Source: Lautropia sp. (lineage in GTDB: Bacteria > Pseudomonadota > Gammaproteobacteria > Burkholderiales > Burkholderiaceae_E). Taken from it: 64,000 nt of DNA. How positions within the stretch are numbered: the first letter of the stretch is position 1; each line of letters starts with the position of its first letter. The DNA is taken from the NCBI GenBank assembly GCA_030527825.1, contig JAUNAC010000001.1, positions 955,464-1,019,463 of the forward strand, written 5' to 3'. Both the position numbers and the translations under genes were made by a program. This document shows, piece after piece, positions 17,641-26,633 of this stretch. The notes beneath the pieces were generated by a model, which did not search any database, was not told the DNA's origin, and worked only from the letters and a program-made list of their open reading frames with translations.

Positions 17641-19170
17641 ATGAGGTGTCGTTCGCCAGTCAGTACCCAGATGTCCAATAGATCCGGTGGACTAGCTCGA
17701 TGGGGGCGGGCGCTAACGGCCTGTCTGCTCCTGTCCTGTATTGCGCCTGCGTCGTTGCAGGCTCAGATAGAACATCTGCCGGATTTGGGATCAGCCGACA
17801 GCGACGAGCTTTCCAATACCGCGGAGCGGCGCCTGGGCGACTCGGTGATGCGGCAGTTGCGTGCGGATGGCACGGTCTACGACGATGCCGAAATGACGGA
17901 TTTCATGGGCCGTTTCGGTGGGCGCCTGATCGGTACCGGGCCGGCACGCGGGAAGCCTTTTGAATTTTTCGTGGTCAGGGATGAGAGCATCAACGCCTTT
18001 GCCCTTCCGGGAGGGCATATCGGGGTACACACTGGTCTGCTGGCCATTGCGGGTAGCGAGTCTGAGCTGGCAGGCGTGCTCGGGCATGAAATGGGCCATG
18101 TTACCCAGCATCATATCGCCCGCATGCTGAAGAATCAGAAGCACGCCAGCATGCTGGCCATGGCCGGCATGATGATGGGCATTCTGGCAGCCCGAAATAA
18201 TCCGGATGCAGGAATAGGGGCCCTGGCGCTGGGCGACAGCATGGCCACGCGTGCCATTCTGTCCTTTTCCCGGGATGCAGAGCGGGAGGCAGACCGAATC
18301 GGTTTGCAAGTTATGTATGAAGCAGGTTTTGATGTTAATGGTGCCCCCGTTTTTTTTGGCCGTTTGCAGCAGCAGAACCGCTTCAATGAAGGCGGCGATG
18401 CTACGGCATTTCTCCGGACGCATCCGGTCACGGCGGAACGCATCAATGATCTCAAGCTACGTATTCAGCAGTTGGCGGCAACCGCGCGTCCGCCAGCTGA
18501 CTCTATCGATTTTCGCCTGGTCAGAGCCCGGGCACGTGCAGTCAGTGCCGCGGGTGTGGATCAGCAGACCGAAGTCCGACGCTATTTTGAAGCGCAGCTA
18601 AAGACCGAAGGTGGCGCAAAGGATCCGGCCACCTGGTTTGGCTTGGCCAATGTTGCCTACGCACGGCACGATGCCATGGCAACCGAGCATGCGTTGGCCC
18701 AGACTGAACAGCTGCTGGGTAGCCCGCATCCCTACGTGGCCCGGTTGCGCATTGCCAATCTTCTGGCCAGTGGCAAGACGGCTCTGGCAGACCAGGCGTC
18801 GGCTGAGGCACGCAAGGCTTTCCCCAACTCCCGTGCGCTGCTCCGCCAGCGTGCTGAAGTGTTGAACGCAGCAAAAAAGTGGGATGAGTCCATAACATTG
18901 CTACGCAATGAAACTCGCCTCTACAAGAGCGATGCCGAGCTTTGGCGCATGCTCGGCGAGGCTTATCAGGCCAGGGGAGAAAAGGGCATGTCCCATCTTG
19001 CTGCCGCAGAAGGCTATCTGGTTCAAGGGTATTTGCAACAGGCGATCGAACAGCTCCGTCTTGCCAGAAACGACGGTGATCTGGATTTCTACAATGGCTC
19101 CATTGCGGATGCCAAACTGAGCGATGCCGAAGCGGCCTGGGCGCAGGAGCAGCATGACGACGGGCGCTGA
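17641..19170 (+). CDS. bepA: BepA/YfgC-like M48 metalloprotease with TPR domain
   Basis: 509 residues from an ATG preceded by a strong AGAAGGAGA at 8-base spacing. A signal peptide (ALTACLLLSCIAPASLQA) directs it to the periplasm. The M48 protease domain has the zinc motif HEMGH (149-153) and the third-ligand helix AEREADRIGLQVM. A C-terminal helical TPR region (from about 300) matches the BepA layout. BepA-type enzymes are periplasmic proteases/chaperones that help or clear stalled outer-membrane proteins such as LptD. Divergent from moaC, an arrangement I recall from other Burkholderiales. Confidence 0.9.
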   Translation: MRCRSPVSTQMSNRSGGLARWGRALTACLLLSCIAPASLQAQIEHLPDLGSADSDELSNTAERRLGDSVMRQLRADGTVYDDAEMTDFMGRFGGRLIGTGPARGKPFEFFVVRDESINAFALPGGHIGVHTGLLAIAGSESELAGVLGHEMGHVTQHHIARMLKNQKHASMLAMAGMMMGILAARNNPDAGIGALALGDSMATRAILSFSRDAEREADRIGLQVMYEAGFDVNGAPVFFGRLQQQNRFNEGGDATAFLRTHPVTAERINDLKLRIQQLAATARPPADSIDFRLVRARARAVSAAGVDQQTEVRRYFEAQLKTEGGAKDPATWFGLANVAYARHDAMATEHALAQTEQLLGSPHPYVARLRIANLLASGKTALADQASAEARKAFPNSRALLRQRAEVLNAAKKWDESITLLRNETRLYKSDAELWRMLGEAYQARGEKGMSHLAAAEGYLVQGYLQQAIEQLRLARNDGDLDFYNGSIADAKLSDAEAAWAQEQHDDGR

Positions 19171-19222
19171 ACCGCGCGTGTCCCATGGCATCGCGGTCTT
19201 GATGCGTATTAGAGCGATGTTG

Positions 19223-21001
19223 TCAGGATGGCAGCAGGACTGCTCCAGCCCAAGGGTGCAGCACAAGGTGGCCACGGCGGATTTCAGCTTCTGACAGGCC
19301 GCTATCGGGGTCCACCATCGCATTCGCCCACCCACGCGGCAGTGGTAAGCGTGCGGGCTTGGCGCTGAAATTGAAGACGCACAGTAGTGCATCGTTGCTC
19401 AGCCTGCGCTCGAAGGCAATCAACTGTCGATTGGCTGGTAACAGTTTCAACCGGCCGGTCAACAGTGCGGGATGGGTCTTGCGCCAGGCAAGAAGATGGC
19501 GGTAGAAATTGAGCATGGACTTTGGGTCGCGCACCTGCTGGTCAACGGCCAGCGCCCGGTGCTCGGCCGGGATGGGTAACCAGGTTTGAGGCGCACTGGA
19601 GAAGCCTGCATGGGGACCCCGTTTTTTCCAGGGGAAGGGGGTACGGCAGCCATCACGGCCCTTGAATTCAGGCCACATCCGGATACCGTAAGGATCCTGG
19701 AGCTGCTCGAATGTCAGCTCGGCCTCCGGTAGTCCCAGCTCATCTCCCTGATAGATGCAAGGGCTGCCTCGCAGTGTCATTTGTAGTGCGGCCGCCAGGC
19801 GGGCCAGTGCATCGCCTCCTTTCTGACCAGCCCAGCGCGTGCGTACCCGTTGGCAATCATGGTTGGAGATGGCCCATGATGGCCAACCATCCTTGACGAT
19901 CCGGCCAAAACGCCCAAAGACGTGATGCAGATAGTCTGCGGTATGGCGTTCATTTAGCAGATCGAAGCTGTAGGCCATATGCAGCTTGTCACCATCGGCT
20001 GTGTATTGGGCAATCACTTCCAGCGCGTGCTCATCACCTACCTCTCCCACTGTGGTTGTGTTGGGGAACAGATCCAGCAGAGCTCGCAGGCGTTTCAGGA
20101 AGGCGAGATTTTCAGGCTGTGTTTTGTCATACACATGGCTTTGCCAGGTGTAGGGATTGATGATGTCAGTGCCGGGGTCCCGTTTGCCTCGTCGATTGCG
20201 TGGCGGGTTGTCCTTGAGTGACTGATTGTGAAAATAGAAATTGACGGTATCCAGCCGGAAACCGTCAACGCCCAGTTCCAGCCAGAAGCGCATGTCTGCC
20301 AGCAGGGCGTCTTGCACTTTCCGGTTATGCAGATTGAGATCAGGCTGACTGGGCAGAAAATTGTGCAGGTAATACTGCATCCGTCGCGTATCCCATCGCC
20401 AGGCGCTGCCTCCAAAGACCGATTGCCAGTTGTTGGGTGGCGAGCCATCGGGCTTTGCATCGGCCCATACATACCAGTCCGCCTTGGCCTGTTTGTTGCT
20501 TTGCCGGCTGTCAATGAACCAGGGGTGCTGGTCGGATGTATGTGACAGAACCTGGTCGATGATGACTTTCAGACCCAGCTGGTGTGCACGGGCAAGGAGT
20601 GCCTTGAAGTCGTCCAAAGTGCCAAAGATGGGGTCGACGGCACGGTAGTCTGAAATGTCATAGCCAAAATCCTGCATCGGGCTCTGAAAAAAGGGGGACA
20701 GCCAAATGCCATCAACCCCCAGGGCGGCCACGTAATCCAGCCGCTGTGTGATACCGTTCAGATCACCGATGCCGCTACCTCGGCTATCCTGAAAACTGCG
20801 CGGATATATCTGATAGAGGACACCACCCCGCCACCACTCATCATTGGGGGCTTTGCCAGAACCTCTGTTGTCTCGAATGGGAGTATCAGTCGGGCGTTTT
20901 TGCCTGACCCGCGAAGCCGGTGTACCGGACGACGTGGGTGATACTTTGTTTCGATGCTGTGCGGTGGGGCGGGGCTGCGATGCGGATGAGCGGGTTGCCA
21001 T
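19223..21001 (-). CDS. GH13 alpha-glucosidase (paralogue 1)
   Basis: 592 residues. After a basic, Ser/Pro-rich N-terminal extension of about 50 residues the GH13 barrel begins (WWRGGVLYQIYPRSFQD). Conserved regions: DQVLSHTSDQHPWF; the nucleophile Asp in DGFRLDTVNFYF; the acid/base Glu in TTVGEVGDEH; the stabilising Asp in WAISNHDCQRVRTRW. This is the pattern of oligo-1,6- or alpha-glucosidases (GH13_23 type), releasing glucose from maltose-like sugars. No signal peptide, so cytoplasmic. GAGGA lies five bases before the ATG. It lies 252 bp downstream of a close paralogue on the same strand and probably acts with the sugar-binding protein at 23.3 kb. Confidence 0.92.
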   Translation of the reverse strand: MATRSSASQPRPTAQHRNKVSPTSSGTPASRVRQKRPTDTPIRDNRGSGKAPNDEWWRGGVLYQIYPRSFQDSRGSGIGDLNGITQRLDYVAALGVDGIWLSPFFQSPMQDFGYDISDYRAVDPIFGTLDDFKALLARAHQLGLKVIIDQVLSHTSDQHPWFIDSRQSNKQAKADWYVWADAKPDGSPPNNWQSVFGGSAWRWDTRRMQYYLHNFLPSQPDLNLHNRKVQDALLADMRFWLELGVDGFRLDTVNFYFHNQSLKDNPPRNRRGKRDPGTDIINPYTWQSHVYDKTQPENLAFLKRLRALLDLFPNTTTVGEVGDEHALEVIAQYTADGDKLHMAYSFDLLNERHTADYLHHVFGRFGRIVKDGWPSWAISNHDCQRVRTRWAGQKGGDALARLAAALQMTLRGSPCIYQGDELGLPEAELTFEQLQDPYGIRMWPEFKGRDGCRTPFPWKKRGPHAGFSSAPQTWLPIPAEHRALAVDQQVRDPKSMLNFYRHLLAWRKTHPALLTGRLKLLPANRQLIAFERRLSNDALLCVFNFSAKPARLPLPRGWANAMVDPDSGLSEAEIRRGHLVLHPWAGAVLLPS

Positions 21002-21253
21002 GGTGGTTCCTCATGTCGCTGTTTTCCCGCAGTCATTCTATAGGGAGATGTTTTTGTCTCCGAATATCCTGTTGTCAGAATCCGCCGCGGGGTTCGGTAT
21101 CAGGTTGTGCACGACCTCTTGCAGCTGCCTCTACTGGCAGAATGACAGTCCGGTAACAGCGGTTGTCTGCCTGTTCAAAGAGAGGCGAATGGGTGCTGCG
21201 CAATTTTTTTACCGAGCTGATTCGAAGGCCGAGGCTCATGCTGTCGCGAATGG
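21002..21253. other. Gap between the two GH13 genes
   Basis: 252 bp. I see a short inverted repeat GGAGA/TCTCC with an 8-base loop around 21043-21061 and no gene. Whether paralogue 1 has its own promoter here is unresolved. Confidence 0.4.
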
Positions 21254-22921
21254 TTATGGGGAGGTTGGCGCCAGAATGGCCCCTCCGTAGGGGGCCAGTA
21301 ACAGCAGATCGTCGTCGAGAACCGCACCGGCCAGTCCGCAACGGGTGTCCAGCACGCTGTCTGTCCAGCGTTTGGGCAGTCGAAACGAGGCGCTTTCCGG
21401 ACTGAAGTTCAGGACACACAGGACATGCTGATCCGCATATGTACGTTCATAGGCAAGAATTTGCGCGTGTTCCGGCAGCAAGCGTATGTTGCCTTTAACC
21501 AGAGCAGGTTTGTTTTTGCGCCAAGCCAGCAGCTGCCGGTAAAAATTGAGTAATGAATCGGGGTCCGCTTCCTGTTGGTCGACGGCCAGGGCCCGATGCG
21601 AGGGGCAAACGGGGAGCCAGGTTTTTTCGGCTCTAGAAAAGCCTGCCTGAGGCATCTCTTTTGACCAGGGAAAGGGGGTGCGACAGCCGTCCCTACCCTT
21701 GAACTTGGGCCACATGGTTTTTCCGTAAGGATCCTGCAGTTCCTCATATTTCAGCTCCGCTTCAGGCAGTCCCAGCTCATCGCCCTGATAGATGCAGGGC
21801 GATCCACGCATGGTCATCTGCAGAACCGCCGTCAGGCGCAACAGCCGAGGGTCAGGCTTTGCGCCGCCCCAACGTGAAGCGACGCGCATGCAGTCATGAT
21901 TGGTGATAGCCCAGGAAGGCCAGCCATCACCCACAATGCGGATGAATCGTGCGAACAGTTGGTGCAGGTAGTCGGCGCCATGCTCTTTCCCTAGCAGGTC
22001 AAAGCTATATGCCATGTGTAGTTTGTCTGCACCGCTGGTGTATTCGGCAATGACTTTCAGGCTATCGTCGTCACCGACTTCACCCACCATAGTGGTGTGT
22101 GGATATCGGTTGAGCAGTGCCCGGACACGCTGGAGGAAAAGCAGGTTTTCAGGCTGGGTCTTGTCGTATTTGTGTCGTTGCCAGGCATAGGGATTGCCGG
22201 CGCTTACAGCAGGATTGTCGATTCTGGGGGGGCCTTTGCCAGGGTTGTTTTTCAGGCTTTGACTATGAAAATAAAAATTGACTGTATCCAGCCGGAAGCC
22301 GTCTACGCCGAGTTCCAGCCAGAATTCAATATCAGACAGAAGTTGCGCCTGGACTTCAGGGTGGTGCAAATTCAGGTCAGGCTGGCTGACCAGAAAATTA
22401 TGCAGGTAATATTGCATGCGGCCGGTATCAAACTGCCAGGCGCTTCCACCGAAGATGGACAGCCAGTTGTTGGGTGGTGTTCCATCTTTTTTGGGATCGG
22501 CCCATACATACCAGTCTGCCTTTGGATTGTCTCGACTGCTTCTGCTCTGGGAAAACCAGGGATGTTGATCCGACGTGTGGGAGAGAACCTGGTCGATCAT
22601 GACCTTCAGGCCCAGGGAATGGGCACGCGTGATCAGCTGACGAAAATCATCAAGCGTTCCGAACATGGGGTCAACTGCCCGATAATCGGATACGTCGTAG
22701 CCGAAGTCCTTCATGGGGCTTTTGAAAAAAGGCGACAGCCAAATGGCATTGACACCCAGCCGGGCCACATATTCCAGGCGCTGCGTGATGCCTTTCAGAT
22801 CACCGATGCCGTCGCCAGTGGTGTCCTGATAGCTTCGAGGGTAGATTTGGTAGATGACTCCGCCACGCCACCATTCGTCGTTGGGCGCGACAGGTGACTC
22901 TGCAGGATGAGGTCGGGTCAT
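21254..22921 (-). CDS. GH13 alpha-glucosidase (paralogue 2)
   Basis: 555 residues from the ATG at 22921, which has AAGGA at about 8 bases; an in-frame ATG at 23068 would add 49 residues of non-coding character. The same GH13 blocks occur as in paralogue 1: DQVLSHTSDQHPWF, DGFRLDTVNFYF (nucleophile), TTMVGEVGDDDS (acid/base) and WAITNHDCMRVASRW. The two proteins align along nearly their whole length, so this is a tandem duplication; differences are spread evenly, including in the insert after the nucleophile (KGPPRIDNPAVSAGN here). Cytoplasmic; substrate probably maltose/isomaltose-type oligosaccharides. Confidence 0.93.
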   Translation of the reverse strand: MTRPHPAESPVAPNDEWWRGGVIYQIYPRSYQDTTGDGIGDLKGITQRLEYVARLGVNAIWLSPFFKSPMKDFGYDVSDYRAVDPMFGTLDDFRQLITRAHSLGLKVMIDQVLSHTSDQHPWFSQSRSSRDNPKADWYVWADPKKDGTPPNNWLSIFGGSAWQFDTGRMQYYLHNFLVSQPDLNLHHPEVQAQLLSDIEFWLELGVDGFRLDTVNFYFHSQSLKNNPGKGPPRIDNPAVSAGNPYAWQRHKYDKTQPENLLFLQRVRALLNRYPHTTMVGEVGDDDSLKVIAEYTSGADKLHMAYSFDLLGKEHGADYLHQLFARFIRIVGDGWPSWAITNHDCMRVASRWGGAKPDPRLLRLTAVLQMTMRGSPCIYQGDELGLPEAELKYEELQDPYGKTMWPKFKGRDGCRTPFPWSKEMPQAGFSRAEKTWLPVCPSHRALAVDQQEADPDSLLNFYRQLLAWRKNKPALVKGNIRLLPEHAQILAYERTYADQHVLCVLNFSPESASFRLPKRWTDSVLDTRCGLAGAVLDDDLLLLAPYGGAILAPTSP

Positions 22922-23328
22922 TGGCGTATTCCTTCTTGGACGGCCTATATTGTCTCGGTGTTTATGGCATACGTATACGGTAGCGGTCCTCTGCCTTTGG
23001 GGGGGGCATTGACGAGGATAGAAGAGATCCTTTGTCTGGAAGACACGTACGACTGTGATATGGGGCAACGTGACACATCACGGATGTCTTCATGATTTTT
23101 TCCCAAGGAGCGTCATATCCGCTGCTCACGTATCACCAGACGATCGAGCAGGCTCCGCCTGTTGTTTTATAAAGGCCGCTGGTTTGAATCCCTTCATTGC
23201 TGCCAAGAAGCCGTGGGAATGCCTGGAACGACAGACAGCGGTATCCATGGGTGTTGGCGCAGTATCCGGTTCGGTGTGCAAATAACAGTGAACAATGGCT
23301 GGAGGGGCTTGGTGTTGAGGCAGTTGCA
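22922..23328. other. 407-bp gap between GH13 paralogue 2 and the binding protein gene
   Basis: No gene supported. It should hold the promoter of the GH13 pair. An 8-bp palindrome CGTATACG sits at 22972-22979, about 50 bp upstream of the start, and could be part of an operator; a run of eight G follows near 22999-23006. No classical LacI-type operator was recognised. Confidence 0.4.
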
Positions 23329-24591
23329 TCACCATTTGTCACGTTTAATGTGTTTGAGCCAGCTTTCCAGTTTTTTGACTGATTCAGCACCCGTATGGTG
23401 CCCGCTCAGGACATCGTGGGCGGCATTCCAAAAATTCTGGCTGACTTCATTGTATTTGAGACCGGTAACCGAGGATGGCCGGAGCGTTGCGTTCATGAGT
23501 ACATCATATAGTTCGGTATAGAAAGGATTGGCGCGGAGGACTTCTGTATCCTTGTATAGAGCTGGGTAGGTCGGGTTGTAGGAGGATTCAATAGCCCGAC
23601 GCTTCTGCATGGTCTCGCTCGTCAGATACATGACAAGCTCTGCTGCGACAGCGGGGTGTCGGGAGTATTTGGAGACAGCCAGTTGCCAGCCGCCCAATGT
23701 CGCACTCTGGCCGCCTGCACCGCCAGGCATTTGTGTTATACCGACCTTGTTCTTGACGCGGCTATCTGCGCTCTGTGCCAGTGACCAGGCATAGGGCCAG
23801 TTGCGCATGAACGCAGCCTTGCCATTCTGGAATACGCCGCGGGCGTCTTCTTCTGCGTAGTTCAAGACGCTCTGAGGTGATATGGTGCCTATCCACCTGG
23901 CCGCCATATCGAATGCCTTGGCGGCCTGGTCGTTGTTGATGGTGATTTCACCAGTGTCTGAATCAATGATGCTCCCGCCTCCCATGCTGTGTACCCATTC
24001 CAGAGCGGCGCATGAAAGACCTTCATATGCCTTTCCTTCCCAGACAAATCCCTGGAAGTCGGCGTGGCCTGCCCTGCGTTCGCCATCCTGGATGGTTGCC
24101 GCGGCCCTGGCAAATTCATCCCATGTTTTGGGAACGGAAAGACCATATTTCTTGAGCAGATCCTTACGGTAATAAAGTACGCCGGCATCCGTAAACCAGG
24201 GCATGGCGATCAGTTTGCCATCTACCGTATTGTTTTTGATAATGGCCGGAAAGTGTTTTTTCTCCTGTCCCTTGGTATAGGGTAACAAGTCAAGCAGATG
24301 CTTGCCGACCATGCCGGGCCATACCACGTCCACCATGACGATGTCGACATCGCTGGATTTGGCAGCGAACATTTTTTGGTAAAGTCCAAGAGTGTCGGTG
24401 CTGGTAGGGGGGATGGATAGTTGTTTGACCTGGTTACCCGTCTTTTTGGCCCATGCATCAGTGGCACGTTTGCAGGTCTCGAAATCTTGCCCAACAGATC
24501 CACAGGAAATGGTCAGGGTGGTTGCATGCACCGTGCCAGTGCCTGCAGTGAGAAAGGCGAGGACTGTTACCAGCCGGATGGCGCGTCTCAT
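23329..24591 (-). CDS. Extracellular sugar-binding protein (ABC family 1), orphan
   Basis: 420 residues. A signal peptide (LVTVLAFLTAGTGTVHA) precedes a family 1 solute-binding protein: EGKAYEG and FMRNWPYAWSLA segments, GGWQLAVSKYSRHP and a C-terminal Trp-rich region resemble the trehalose/maltose/alpha-glucoside binders ThuE and AglE. It would deliver an alpha-glucoside to an ABC permease. No permease or ATPase genes are next to it, so it must use components encoded elsewhere. Same strand as, and 407 bp upstream of, the two alpha-glucosidases, which suggests a shared substrate. Confidence 0.88.
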   Translation of the reverse strand: MRRAIRLVTVLAFLTAGTGTVHATTLTISCGSVGQDFETCKRATDAWAKKTGNQVKQLSIPPTSTDTLGLYQKMFAAKSSDVDIVMVDVVWPGMVGKHLLDLLPYTKGQEKKHFPAIIKNNTVDGKLIAMPWFTDAGVLYYRKDLLKKYGLSVPKTWDEFARAAATIQDGERRAGHADFQGFVWEGKAYEGLSCAALEWVHSMGGGSIIDSDTGEITINNDQAAKAFDMAARWIGTISPQSVLNYAEEDARGVFQNGKAAFMRNWPYAWSLAQSADSRVKNKVGITQMPGGAGGQSATLGGWQLAVSKYSRHPAVAAELVMYLTSETMQKRRAIESSYNPTYPALYKDTEVLRANPFYTELYDVLMNATLRPSSVTGLKYNEVSQNFWNAAHDVLSGHHTGAESVKKLESWLKHIKRDKW

Positions 24592-24784
24592 AGAAGTATC
24601 TCCGGATCATGACGTATGTTGGTATTTAACCGGCACGGACCCGTGATTGACATCTGGCTGGGCCATGTCACATGGTTGCCCTGTACACGCCAATAGAACT
24701 ACGGCGATCATAGCCGGATTTGCAAACTCATGTGATTTGTCCAGGATAGGGGATTTTCCCAAGACAATCACAGGACAGGCCATT

Positions 24785-25330
24785 TCAATGCAATTGGGCT
24801 GGAGCAGGCGTACTCAGTTCGATATCGTCGCCCGCCTGAGACGCATGATGTAGCATCAGTTGCCATCCCAGGGACGTCCGGAGGAATACGTTGGTAGCAT
24901 AGGCAAGAAAGCGCTGGGGGGCCTCATCGGGCGGATTAAAATCGAACTGCTCGATGACGTGATGTACCGAGACGGTCGCAGTCTCGAATGACTGAAGCTC
25001 ATGCCAGGTGACATGGACACCACCCTGGGAAAAGACTTCTTCGTGAGTCTCGCGAATGGCCTCTAGACCGGACAGCCTTTCCCCGGAAGGCAAAATGCAC
25101 AGAACGGCATCATCATTGACCCAAACTGACATCAGCGCGTCCAGATCTGCATCGACCATAGCCTGATAGTAGGAGTCCTGGGCAAGGTTTGCACTTTGGT
25201 GAAGGAAGGGGTCTGGGGTCATGGATGAGAAAAAAGAGAGAAAGTCGGGCGGTGTCCGAAGATCGGTCAGTGCCCGTGCGGCAGCCTGACGCCGGGTTTT
25301 AGTCGATATAGGGTGCTGCAGTAAGGACAT
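24785..25330 (-). CDS. NTF2/SnoaL-like protein (YybH type)
   Basis: 181 residues from the longest start, or 145 from the ATG at 25222 (MTPDPFLHQS). The conserved part is a nuclear-transport-factor-2 fold: YYQAMVDADLDALMSVW, then WVNDDAVLCILPSGERLSGLEAI and WHELQSFETATVSVHHVIEQ, ending FLRTSLGWQLMLHHAS. Such small alpha+beta cones bind small ligands or act as isomerases; no catalytic set is visible. The longer start would overlap the zf-CHCC gene by 64 bp, so I favour the shorter product, though neither start has a strong ribosome binding site. Confidence 0.75.
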   Translation of the reverse strand: MSLLQHPISTKTRRQAAARALTDLRTPPDFLSFFSSMTPDPFLHQSANLAQDSYYQAMVDADLDALMSVWVNDDAVLCILPSGERLSGLEAIRETHEEVFSQGGVHVTWHELQSFETATVSVHHVIEQFDFNPPDEAPQRFLAYATNVFLRTSLGWQLMLHHASQAGDDIELSTPAPAQLH

Positions 25331-25470
25331 CGTGCAGATCCATCGTGGGTGACATCAAGATAGACGCGGGGATGCTGGCTCCACAGATTCATATTAGGAT
25401 TGGGACAAAATGCGGGCAAATCGGCCGCATCCAGTTCGACAGGGGGGCACTGTTGGGGTGTCTGGCTCAT
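25267..25470 (-). CDS. zf-CHCC zinc-finger protein (NDUFS6-like)
   Basis: 67 residues. A CHCC zinc site is visible: Cys in AFCPNPNMNLW, His in QHPRVYLDV, and CxxC in ARCPYCSTLYRL. This matches the small bacterial proteins related to the complex I subunit NDUFS6; their function is unknown. In betaproteobacteria the gene commonly sits next to ilvE, as here (74 bp downstream of ilvE, same strand). Confidence 0.88.
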   Translation of the reverse strand: MSQTPQQCPPVELDAADLPAFCPNPNMNLWSQHPRVYLDVTHDGSARCPYCSTLYRLKPGVRLPHGH

Positions 25471-25510
25471 GATTGCATTGAAACGGGGGGGATGGGGAAC
25501 CGTTAGGCAG

Positions 25511-25534
25511 GGGAAGCCCTTTCAGGGACTTCCC
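25511..25534 (-). terminator. Hairpin downstream of ilvE
   Basis: A 10-bp stem with one bulged base (plus-strand GGGAAGCCCT ... AGGGACTTCCC, 3-base loop) begins 11 bp after the ilvE stop. No U-tract follows in the minus direction, so it may be an attenuator or stability element rather than a full terminator; the zf-CHCC gene starts just beyond it. Confidence 0.4.
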
Positions 25535-25544
25535 GAGCGCTCTT

Positions 25545-26471
25545 TTATGCGTTGACTGACTGAAGCCAGTGACGGTAGGCAGGGGTTTTCCCCTGTACGG
25601 CATCAAAAAAGGCCGTCTGGATTTTTTCGGTGATGGGGCCTCGTTGGCCTTTCCCGATCACGCGTCTGTCCAGTTCACGGATCGGGGTCACCTCTGCCGC
25701 CGTGCCAGTGAAAAATGCCTCGTCGGCGCAATACACTTCATCGCGGGTGATGCGCTTTTCTCGGGTTTCTATTCCGAGATCATGGGCGATAGTCAGTACT
25801 GAGTCGCGGGTGATGCCATCCAGACAGGATGCCAGGTCGGGGGTATACAGTTTGCCTTTTTTGACAATAAACAGATTTTCACCCGAACCTTCGGAGACAT
25901 AGCCTTCGGTATCCAGAAGTAGCGCTTCGTCATAGCCATCAGCAAGCGCTTCGCTGTTGGCAAGGATGGAATTGATGTAGTGTCCCCCGGCCTTGGCACG
26001 CACCATGGAGACATTTACGTGGTGGCGGGTGAAGGATGCCGTTTTGACGCGGATGCCCTTGCTGATGCCTTCTTCACCCAGATACGCACCCCATGGCCAG
26101 GCGGCAATCATGACGTGTACTTTGTTACCAGCAGGAGAAATACCCAGTTTGTCATCGCCCAGCCAGATGAGAGGTCTGATATAGCAACTATGAAGGTGGT
26201 TTTCTCTTACTACCGCCTTTTGGGCTGCTTCCAGGGTAGGCGCATCGAAAGGAACCTTCATCTGAAAGATCTTGGCCGAATTGAGCAGGCGCTGAGTGTG
26301 TTCGGACAGACGAAAAATTGCTGTGCCCTGTGCGGTGTGGTAGGCACGGACGCCTTCGAAAACACTCATCCCATAATGCAGGCTGTGAGTGAGGACGTGG
26401 ATTTTTGCATCCCGCCAGTCGATAAACTGGCCATCGAACCAGATCTTTCCATCACGATCGGCCATTGACAT
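25545..26471 (-). CDS. ilvE: Branched-chain amino acid aminotransferase
   Basis: 308 residues, standard for IlvE. PLP fold-type IV features: HSLHYGMSVFEGVRAYHT near the N-terminus, SEGSGENLFIVKKG with the conserved Glu, and DEAFFTGTAAEVTPIREL near the C-terminus; the PLP lysine is in AKAGGHYINSILANSEA. It transaminates Leu, Ile and Val with 2-oxoglutarate. GGAG lies ten bases before the ATG. It is downstream of glnE on the same strand and upstream of the zf-CHCC gene. Confidence 0.97.
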   Translation of the reverse strand: MSMADRDGKIWFDGQFIDWRDAKIHVLTHSLHYGMSVFEGVRAYHTAQGTAIFRLSEHTQRLLNSAKIFQMKVPFDAPTLEAAQKAVVRENHLHSCYIRPLIWLGDDKLGISPAGNKVHVMIAAWPWGAYLGEEGISKGIRVKTASFTRHHVNVSMVRAKAGGHYINSILANSEALADGYDEALLLDTEGYVSEGSGENLFIVKKGKLYTPDLASCLDGITRDSVLTIAHDLGIETREKRITRDEVYCADEAFFTGTAAEVTPIRELDRRVIGKGQRGPITEKIQTAFFDAVQGKTPAYRHWLQSVNA

Positions 26472-26537
26472 GATTCAATATCTCCGGAACAAGGTAGGTG
26501 GGTAAATGCCTGGCAGGGAAGGTTACAGTATGCGGCA

Positions 26538-26562
26538 TCAGGATCGTCGCCACTGATCCTGA
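26538..26562 (-). terminator. Hairpin downstream of glnE
   Basis: A perfect 8-bp inverted repeat TCAGGATC/GATCCTGA with a 9-base loop in the 162-bp gap between glnE and ilvE. It has no following U-tract; it could end the glnE message by factor-dependent means or lie in the ilvE leader. Confidence 0.35.
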
Positions 26563-26633
26563 CGTCCCCTTTGCCCTCCGGATAACTGCTTCGTTCTGCA
26601 TGTTTACCGGTTGAACAATAAGGGGAAACCATT

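Noticed and set aside
22970-22980. LacI/MalR-type operator for the GH13 genes
   Set aside because: Only an 8-bp palindrome (CGTATACG) is present; it does not match a known family operator and no LacI-type regulator gene is near.
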